Shown: positions 1 through 4,303 of the stretch, piece after piece
Layout of the letters: each line of letters starts with the position of its first letter
Numbering within the stretch: the first letter of the stretch is position 1
Assembly (NCBI GenBank): GCA_013336205.1
Contig: JAAXUD010000197.1
Coordinates: forward strand, 1-6,009
DNA: 6,009 nt
Direction of reading: 5' to 3'
From: Lentimicrobium sp.
GTDB taxonomy: Bacteria; Bacteroidota; Bacteroidia; Bacteroidales; Lentimicrobiaceae
The notes under the pieces: generated by a model
What the model was told of the DNA's origin: nothing
The model's database searches: none
Seen by the model: the letters and a program-made list of their open reading frames with translations, nothing else
Position numbers and translations under genes: made by a program

Positions 1-497
1 TTTTTTGCCGACAAATACTGTACTTCACTGCCAATCTGCTGATCCCACAATGCTTTCTGTTTATTGTAAAGACTGGTGGCAAATGAAAGTTGTGTTTTCA
101 CACTTTCAATCTGCTGCCTTAAAACACTGTTATCAATCTGGGCCATTACCTGACCTTTTCGCACAGCATCACCCTCCTTCACCAGAACAGAGGTTATTAT
201 ACCGGCCATCTGAGCCGATACGGCTATATTATCTTCACCATCAACCTTTCCCTGTACTTCCAGGTAGTGGTTAAACTCAACCGGTTTCACTTCAGTTACA
301 AGAACATCGGTCATTTTAAGTTCAGCGGCATTACCACTCAATTTAAGCTCATCTTCAATTGCCTTTATTTTGACATTAAGCTCATCTCTTTGTTTTTTCA
401 GTGCAGTTAGTTCAGCTTGTTTGTCAACGGTATTTCCACAGGCAGCTGCAAAAATCACCAGCACTGCTAAAGCCAGTATCTTATTAATTGTCTTCAT
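1..497 (-). CDS. RND efflux membrane fusion protein (periplasmic adaptor lipoprotein), partial at the left edge
   Basis: The first 165 residues are visible; the C-terminus lies beyond base 1. I read this frame directly. It starts at ATG 495-497, 24 bases after the channel gene. Residues 1-20 form a lipoprotein signal peptide: Lys2 and Lys6, a hydrophobic stretch from about 7 to 18, then AAAC with Cys20 as the lipidation site. Residues 24-56 are charged and heptad-like (KKQRDELNVKIKAIEDEL), a short N-terminal coiled coil. Around 60-122 comes the beta-barrel entry and first half of the lipoyl domain, with the typical run AGIITSVLVKEGDAVRKGQ (98-116). The alpha-hairpin begins at about 123. In this family the adaptor bridges the inner-membrane RND pump and the TolC channel across the periplasm. 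Its place after a TolC gene supports this. The substrate cannot be inferred. The adaptor family call is firm; that the partner is an RND pump rather than an ABC or MFS transporter is inferred. Confidence 0.93.
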   Translation of the reverse strand, partial: MKTINKILALAVLVIFAAACGNTVDKQAELTALKKQRDELNVKIKAIEDELKLSGNAAELKMTDVLVTEVKPVEFNHYLEVQGKVDGEDNIAVSAQMAGIITSVLVKEGDAVRKGQVMAQIDNSVLRQQIESVKTQLSFATSLYNKQKALWDQQIGSEVQYLSAK

Positions 498-521
498 TTA
501 TTTTTGGAATTTGTGTTTCTG

Positions 522-1922
522 TTAAAGATTGTTGTTCAATTTGTCAAGTTTGTTTTTTGTGGTAATCAGGGTGTACACGGCTGTATAATAATCGCCTTGT
601 GCCTGCAGATATTGATTCTGAACATTGGTAAGGTCCAGACTTGTCGATAAGCCTTCCTTATATTTAATGAGTGTTTTTTCATAAATCCGGCTCGTGAGTT
701 CAATGTTTTTCTGGTTGTTCAGGTAATTTTCATAAGCAGTGGCCATCTCATTAAGCGCATTGTTGTAATCCAGCTTAAGTCCATTGGCAATATTGTCCTT
801 GGTATTTACGATTTTATTCAGTTCAAGTTGACGCTGCTGAACCTTTACATTGCGCTGCCCACTAGAAAAAATGGGTATATTCATCGATAACTGGAATACA
901 TCTTTGGGCGCAAAATCAAAGGCAGGTTGATTAACCTTTTCCGAATGCCTGTAAACTGCCGCCAGGTTTGGCAGGTAAGTGCTTTTTTCCCGCTTAAGGC
1001 TTAAAATACCAAGTTTTTCCTGGGTTTGAAGAATCTGATAATTTATATTCTGATTGACATCAAAACTCTTTTCCAATACAGATTCCATCGTGATGCCACC
1101 AGCAATAAATCCCAGACTATCAGTCAGTATCAATTCATTTTCATAGGGCATTCCCAATTGAAATTTCATTAAATCCAGGGTTGTTTTAACCTGCCTGTTA
1201 ATTGAATTGACAGAATTGGTTACATTTAACGTTGTTAGTTCTATCTGGTCAACATCGGTGTTCTCGATAAAACCCTGGTTGTACATCGCACGCATTTCCA
1301 GCAGTGTTTTATTCAGGTTGCCAAGTGATTGTTCGAGGGTTAATCTGGATTGCTCCAGAACCAACACCAGGCTATAGGTATTGGCCACCGCTTCTTTCAG
1401 ATCAGTTTCAGTCTTTATCCTGCTTTGATCTGAGATCATATAAAACACTTTGGATGCCTGCAAACCCACGAGATATTCACCACTGAAGACCAATTGAGTA
1501 AGGGTAATATCAAGTGTGGTATTGTCTTTAACCCCCAGCTGAATCGGCGGAGAGGGCGTAAAACCAAGATAAACATCTCCATTGTTGATATTATCAGATG
1601 TGATTGGGATTCCTGATTCAAGATCGGTAGCCAGAAAAGTAGTTCCACCAAGGCTCAACTCAGGTACTGTAAACAAGTGTTGGTAATTTGCCTGGGCATT
1701 GAGCTGTGGGAGACCGATAGCTGTTGTTTCCCAAATCTTTTTCCTGGCGATTTCAAGGTCAATTACCGAATTTCTTGCATTGGCATTGTTCTGCAAAGCA
1801 TATTCCTGTGCCTGCTTTAGACTGAGTGATAAAGTTTTCTTTGTTTCCTGTGCCATGGGTTGTACCTGCAGAACAAGCACAGGCATCAATGCCAGCAGGA
1901 TTTTTATCAGATTGAATTTCAT
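522..1922 (-). CDS. TolC-like outer membrane efflux channel protein
   Basis: A complete 466-residue protein of normal TolC-family length. I choose ATG 1920-1922 because it begins an export signal (MKFNLIKILLALMPVLVLQV, ending PMAQ at 22-25). The open frame continues 29 codons upstream to 2009, but that extension overlaps the regulator gene and would bury the signal peptide. Two outer-membrane-efflux repeats are visible: about 33-265 (LSLKQAQEYALQNN at 34-47, ending in KFQLGMPYENEL at 253-264) and about 277-466 (LPNLAAVYRHSEK at 317-329, MNIPIFSSGQR at 347-357, YKEGLSTSLDLTNVQNQYLQ at 421-440). The long stretch 84-135, rich in Gly, Thr and Pro, is probably an extracellular loop of the first repeat. 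The family forms a trimeric channel through the outer membrane and periplasm for drug, metal or metabolite export. The gene lies 4 bases after the regulator and 24 before the adaptor, so it is almost surely co-transcribed with both. Confidence 0.95.
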   Translation of the reverse strand: MKFNLIKILLALMPVLVLQVQPMAQETKKTLSLSLKQAQEYALQNNANARNSVIDLEIARKKIWETTAIGLPQLNAQANYQHLFTVPELSLGGTTFLATDLESGIPITSDNINNGDVYLGFTPSPPIQLGVKDNTTLDITLTQLVFSGEYLVGLQASKVFYMISDQSRIKTETDLKEAVANTYSLVLVLEQSRLTLEQSLGNLNKTLLEMRAMYNQGFIENTDVDQIELTTLNVTNSVNSINRQVKTTLDLMKFQLGMPYENELILTDSLGFIAGGITMESVLEKSFDVNQNINYQILQTQEKLGILSLKREKSTYLPNLAAVYRHSEKVNQPAFDFAPKDVFQLSMNIPIFSSGQRNVKVQQRQLELNKIVNTKDNIANGLKLDYNNALNEMATAYENYLNNQKNIELTSRIYEKTLIKYKEGLSTSLDLTNVQNQYLQAQGDYYTAVYTLITTKNKLDKLNNNL

Positions 1923-1926
1923 AGGG

Positions 1927-2541
1927 TTATTGAGTAATTTGTTTGTTAATTTGTTCTTCGTAGTAAGCAAGTCCAACCGGATTGGCAATGCCGCGTATGT
2001 GGTTATCAAACATCACCTGAAAAACTTTTTCAAAAGAAAAATCCACTGAAGAAAGAAATTCAGGATCATGTAAATCTATCAGCTTCTGAACATAAAGCCG
2101 GGAAACGAGACCAGCATCAAGATCGGTCCGGTATATCCCTTCTCCTATCCCTTGTTCCAGATTCTCTTTAATCTTGCGGTAAACATGGTCACGCTTGGCT
2201 TGCACAAAAGCCCTGTATAAAGCCGGATAGAATTTTTCGAGGTCAAAAGCAATGGAAGGATTCATTTCTTTAATTTCCTCGCTTACTTTTACACTAACCT
2301 GCAATAGAATGTCTATCGCGTTCCGGTCTGATTCATCTTTTGTAATACAGGCTTCACTACTATTAATCAAATGATTAAGCAGCTTTTCAATCAGGTCATT
2401 TTTATTTTCCACATATTGATAGAGGGTCTTCTTCGACATTCCCAACTCTTTGGCTATATCGTCCATTGAAATACTCCTTATACCGTATTTTCGGAATAAA
2501 GTACTTGTAGCTTTAAGGATTTGAGCCATTTTGTCATCCAT
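1927..2541 (-). CDS. TetR/AcrR-family transcriptional regulator of the efflux operon
   Basis: From ATG 2539-2541 the protein has 204 residues, the usual TetR-family length. The N-terminal DNA-binding domain spans about 1-55: an amphipathic first helix (KMAQILKATSTLFRKYGI, 4-21), then the helix-turn-helix (SMDDIAKELGMSKKTLYQYV, 25-44) and the conserved KNDLI (47-51). The C-terminal ligand and dimer domain (about 60-204) is divergent, as usual, and gives no hint of the ligand. The frame is open to a TTG at 2560-2562, but that codon lies inside the likely -7 promoter element, so the ATG is preferred; it has an A-rich leader and no Shine-Dalgarno sequence. The stop is 4 bases before the channel gene. 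First position in the operon plus an inverted repeat over its promoter suggest an autorepressor that is relieved by a pump substrate; activation has not been ruled out. Confidence 0.94.
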   Translation of the reverse strand: MDDKMAQILKATSTLFRKYGIRSISMDDIAKELGMSKKTLYQYVENKNDLIEKLLNHLINSSEACITKDESDRNAIDILLQVSVKVSEEIKEMNPSIAFDLEKFYPALYRAFVQAKRDHVYRKIKENLEQGIGEGIYRTDLDAGLVSRLYVQKLIDLHDPEFLSSVDFSFEKVFQVMFDNHIRGIANPVGLAYYEEQINKQITQ

Positions 2542-2559
2542 GGGTAATGATTTTTTTTG

Positions 2560-2567
2560 CAAAGATA
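2560..2567 (-). promoter_or_regulatory. Bacteroidota-type -7 promoter element for the efflux operon
   Basis: The minus strand reads TATCTTTG, an exact match to the Bacteroidota sigma consensus TAnnTTTG. It sits 18 bases upstream of the regulator ATG at 2541. Transcription would start near 2553-2555, leaving a leader of about 12-14 bases that contains a run of eight A. I find no clear TTTG -33 element at normal spacing, which would fit a weak or protein-controlled promoter. The assignment rests on the consensus match and position only. Confidence 0.6.
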
Positions 2568-2576
2568 TTAAATTTT

Positions 2577-2604
2577 GGAAACGAATTACCCTCTAAACGT
2601 TTCC
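2577..2604. promoter_or_regulatory. Candidate operator: 28-bp inverted repeat upstream of the TetR gene
   Basis: The left arm GGAAACG (2577-2583) and right arm CGTTTCC (2598-2604) are perfect reverse complements separated by 14 bases. The arm centres are 21 bp apart, two helical turns, so both arms face the same side of the DNA. The repeat covers the expected -33 region of the promoter whose -7 element is at 2560-2567. TetR-family repressors commonly bind such sites upstream of their own genes, and the QacR operator is also 28 bp. That this regulator is the ligand is inference. Confidence 0.6.
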
Positions 2605-2632
2605 CTGTATATTTTGTTCAATCGTGTAGTTT

Positions 2633-2664
2633 GAAAAGTACATTTATAAAATTACAAGTGCAAA
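2633..2664 (-). promoter_or_regulatory. Possible second, upstream promoter for the efflux operon (weak)
   Basis: On the minus strand TTTG (2661-2664) is followed after 20 bases by TACTTTTC (2633-2640). This fits the Bacteroidota -33/-7 arrangement except for the last base of the -7 element (C for G). The TTTG lies inside the left arm of the inverted repeat at 2659-2686. In AT-rich DNA such near-matches arise by chance, so this is a weak call. Confidence 0.2.
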
Positions 2665-2686
2665 TGTATAATCAGGGGCATTTGCA
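2659..2686. repeat. Second 28-bp inverted repeat, possible regulator site
   Basis: TGCAAATG (2659-2666) and CATTTGCA (2679-2686) are perfect 8-bp arms with a 12-base spacer; the arm centres are 20 bp apart. The overall length equals that of the candidate operator at 2577-2604 but the arm sequences differ, so it need not bind the same protein. It has no U-tract on either strand and is not a terminator. It lies about 120 bases upstream of the regulator start. Confidence 0.4.
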
Positions 2687-2856
2687 TGAAACTAATAATC
2701 GGCAGAAGCAGTAAATTACTGGGTGAAAGGGAGAAATTCAATGATGAATCGTTTAGTGAAAAATGCGAAAATTTTAATCCGCTGCCTTCTTTGTTTCCAT
2801 TGCAATTTAATTTAAAGCGATTATTCTCTGAATCCAGGTCACTCAATTTAGTTTAA
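2686..2856 (+). CDS. Possible small protein of 56 residues (low confidence)
   Basis: The frame runs from ATG 2686-2688 to TAA 2854-2856 and is the only plus-strand frame in the window lying outside the five genes that I would consider. The product would be basic and hydrophilic (RSSKLLGEREKF near the start, LKRLFSESRSLNLV at the end), with no signal peptide or membrane segment. A TATATTTTG at 2608-2616 resembles a -7 element with one extra base and would give a divergent transcript beside the candidate operator. There is no homology I can name. A chance frame remains the more likely explanation. Confidence 0.12.
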   Translation: MKLIIGRSSKLLGEREKFNDESFSEKCENFNPLPSLFPLQFNLKRLFSESRSLNLV

Positions 2857-2884
2857 GCGGAATAGCCCTAAAATAAATAGAAAA

Positions 2885-2915
2885 CAAAAAAGGCTGCCTT
2901 AGATAAGACAGCCTT
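2885..2915 (-). terminator. Rho-independent terminator of the coiled-coil gene
   Basis: The minus strand reads AAGGCTGTCTT, loop ATCT, AAGGCAGCCTT and then a run of T (2886-2889 on the plus strand are A). The stem is 11 bp with one internal mismatch (A opposite C). It lies 19 bases after the stop codon at 2935. Position, stem and U-tract all fit. It separates the coiled-coil gene from the efflux operon. Confidence 0.88.
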
Positions 2916-2934
2916 AATTTCATTTTTTTATCCG

Positions 2935-3861
2935 TTATTTTAATTCAAAAGTGGATTGTCCGATTTCATAATCTTCAGAATAAACAGAAACCACATAAAC
3001 ACCTGCAGGCAAATCATCCTTCAATGATCTGTTAATCCAGTAAAGGCAGAGGTCAATGGCCTGATTCTGATAATTAACAGTCTCTTTGATTGAGTATTGC
3101 AATATTTCGCCTTTGTAGTTGAATGAATACTCGTCGCCTTTGCCACGAGCGATAATCGTTTTATCTGGTCGGGCTATTCTGACATACACATCTTTGCGGC
3201 CAGCCGATAATAAAGAATTTTCGCCAAGTGTAAAACAAACCTTTAATTTCTCAACCCGTTTTGCTTTATCTGTTGCACGCTCTTTATCTCCTGAACCGCG
3301 CACTCCAAGGCCGGTAATTTTATAGGCTTTTAAAACAGCGGCCATATTTACCTTTTCCGACAGGGCTTCCTTATCTTTTTGCAGTGAAGTGCTGCGTTGC
3401 TGTTCTTTCTGGTAACTCGACCTGATCTGCTCGTTTTCCTGCTTCAACTCGCGGTTAACGGTATAAAGAGAATCCATTTGTTTCAGGTAGCCTTGTGATA
3501 TGCTTCTTAGTTTGTCGAGTTTTTTCTTAACCTTGTAAAACTCGTATTGTGTATCTAGCAATTTTCTGATTTCAACGGCATTGGCTTGAATAATACTGTC
3601 TTTGCCGGCAAGTGAATCAGAAAGTGAACCATACTCCAGTTTAATATTGTTGTGCTCCGTAATCAAAGAGTCCAGCTCATGTTGCAACTCTGTGCGTTGA
3701 CCCTCTTTTTCTTCGAGCAAATTGGTAAGTCGCGTGCGGGTGGAGAGGTACAACCAGGCAAGTAAAGCCAGGCCGGCAATGAGAACAACCAACACTATAA
3801 TCAGCGGGTTATTCCTGCGTTTTTTCTCCCCGTTGTTCGGATAACTGCTTATATTTTCCAT
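2935..3861 (-). CDS. Membrane-anchored periplasmic coiled-coil protein of unknown function
   Basis: A complete 308-residue protein. Residues 1-18 are short and charged (KKRR at 13-16), followed by one membrane segment at about 19-39 (rich in Leu, Ile, Val and Ala); the positive-inside rule puts the N-terminus in the cytoplasm and the rest in the periplasm. Residues 42-172 are a long predicted coiled coil, heavy in Lys, Glu, Gln and Leu with heptad spacing. Residues 173-308 form a separate, probably beta-rich domain: MAAVLKAYKITGLGVRGSG (173-191), a basic linker with KAKRVEKLKVCFTLGEN (199-215), VYVRIARPD (225-233) and a C-terminal LPAGVYVVSVYSEDYEIG (284-301). From memory, proteins of this layout recur in Bacteroidota as hypothetical or, by coiled-coil similarity alone, as SMC-like or chromosome-partitioning proteins; that label should not be trusted. 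The gene has its own promoter and terminator, so it is a single transcription unit. I can assign no function. Confidence 0.9.
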   Translation of the reverse strand: MENISSYPNNGEKKRRNNPLIIVLVVLIAGLALLAWLYLSTRTRLTNLLEEKEGQRTELQHELDSLITEHNNIKLEYGSLSDSLAGKDSIIQANAVEIRKLLDTQYEFYKVKKKLDKLRSISQGYLKQMDSLYTVNRELKQENEQIRSSYQKEQQRSTSLQKDKEALSEKVNMAAVLKAYKITGLGVRGSGDKERATDKAKRVEKLKVCFTLGENSLLSAGRKDVYVRIARPDKTIIARGKGDEYSFNYKGEILQYSIKETVNYQNQAIDLCLYWINRSLKDDLPAGVYVVSVYSEDYEIGQSTFELK

Positions 3862-3932
3862 TTCAGATATTTTTAATGATCAACCGGACCAACTGTCAGT
3901 ATTGCCGTGTTTTTAATACATTTCTACTTCTG

Positions 3933-3940
3933 CAAAATTA
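3933..3940 (-). promoter_or_regulatory. Bacteroidota-type -7 promoter element for the coiled-coil gene
   Basis: The minus strand reads TAATTTTG, an exact match to TAnnTTTG, 71 bases upstream of ATG 3859-3861. Transcription would begin near 3926-3928 with a leader of about 65 bases. A -33 element is weak (TTAG at about 21 bases spacing). The element lies inside an imperfect 15-bp palindrome, TGCAAAATTATTGCA (3931-3945), with a single non-matching pair around the central base. Confidence 0.5.
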
Positions 3941-3976
3941 TTGCAATTTCAGGGAATAATACTAATTTTTCTTTAT

Positions 3977-4006
3977 TTACTATTTCTATTACTATTGATT
4001 TACTAT
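3977..4006 (-). repeat. Three helically phased ATAGTAA repeats upstream of the coiled-coil gene promoter
   Basis: The heptamer TTACTAT on the plus strand (ATAGTAA on the minus strand) occurs exactly at 3977-3983, 3989-3995 and 4000-4006, with starts 12 and 11 bases apart, about one helical turn. The first and third copies extend to ATTTACTAT. They lie about 50-80 bases upstream of the predicted transcription start. This is a usual place for an activator site or an AT-rich UP-like element. No binding protein can be named. Confidence 0.4.
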
Positions 4007-4242
4007 GAAATCTTATTTCTATGAACCATAAATAGTTAAATCCCTTTTCTGTTTAATAAAACAAGTCACTGTTTTACTGTTCCCAAACTATCGCGATCCC
4101 TGAAGCCGCCTTGAAAATTTGCTTTTGATGTAACCCAGGCTTTCTCCGGTTCAAAACAGGCGATTTGACATTGATTATTACCGTTTTATTACGGATTTTC
4201 GATTATTTAAAATCCTGAGGAATACCACGACATTGGATCAAC

Positions 4243-4283
4243 CAATAAAACAACAAGGGGCGTAACCAGTTGGCCGCCCCTTG
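4243..4283 (-). terminator. Rho-independent terminator of the dipeptidase gene
   Basis: The arms CAAGGGGCG (4254-4262) and CGCCCCTTG (4275-4283) pair perfectly over 9 bp, with a 12-base loop that contains an inner CCA/TGG pairing. On the minus strand the stem is followed by TTGTTTTATT. It starts 20 bases after the stop codon at 4304. The GC-rich stem stands out from the AT-rich surroundings. Confidence 0.88.
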
Positions 4284-4303
4284 AAAATTTAACTGAATAC
4301 CGT

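Larger units (their letters stand above)
2605..2884. other. Intergenic region with two unconvincing overlapping small ORFs
   Basis: This stretch lies between the efflux operon and the terminator of the coiled-coil gene. Besides the inverted repeat at 2659-2686 and a weak promoter, it holds two overlapping open frames. One is on the plus strand at 2686-2856 (56 codons, begins MKLIIGRSSKLLGEREKF). The other is on the minus strand at 2652-2846 (64 codons, begins MSDLDSENNRF, with a moderately hydrophobic C-terminal third). Neither has recognisable motifs, a good promoter or a ribosome site, and I do not recognise either. At most one is real. They may be chance frames or the remains of a lost gene. 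Confidence 0.5.
3862..4253. other. Intergenic region without a gene
   Basis: This stretch lies between the dipeptidase terminator and the coiled-coil gene. It contains the promoter at 3933-3940 and the phased repeats at 3977-4006. The part from about 4010 to 4240 shows no open frame with coding character, no tRNA-like fold and no strong hairpin. I note only an 8-bp palindrome ATCGCGAT (4090-4097) and a short stem CCGT/ACGG near 4180-4195. It could hide a small RNA or a decayed gene, but nothing visible supports either. Confidence 0.6.

Noticed and set aside
5..274. Plus-strand open frame of 89 codons at the left edge
   Set aside because: It is antisense to the membrane fusion protein, which has a clear signal peptide and lipoyl-domain motifs on the minus strand.
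1923..2009. Upstream extension of the channel protein by 29 codons
   Set aside because: It overlaps the end of the regulator gene in another frame and would place a hydrophilic segment before a clear signal peptide.
2659..2686. The inverted repeat read as a terminator
   Set aside because: Neither strand has a T-run after the stem, and no gene ends beside it.
3477..3861. Similarity of the coiled-coil protein to SMC or chromosome-partitioning proteins
   Set aside because: The likeness comes only from heptad composition; there is no ATP-binding motif and the protein has a membrane anchor.
4058..4075. Possible hairpin AAAACAAGT/ACTGTTTT
   Set aside because: The stem needs a bulge and leaves an unworkably small loop; it looks like chance AT-rich similarity.
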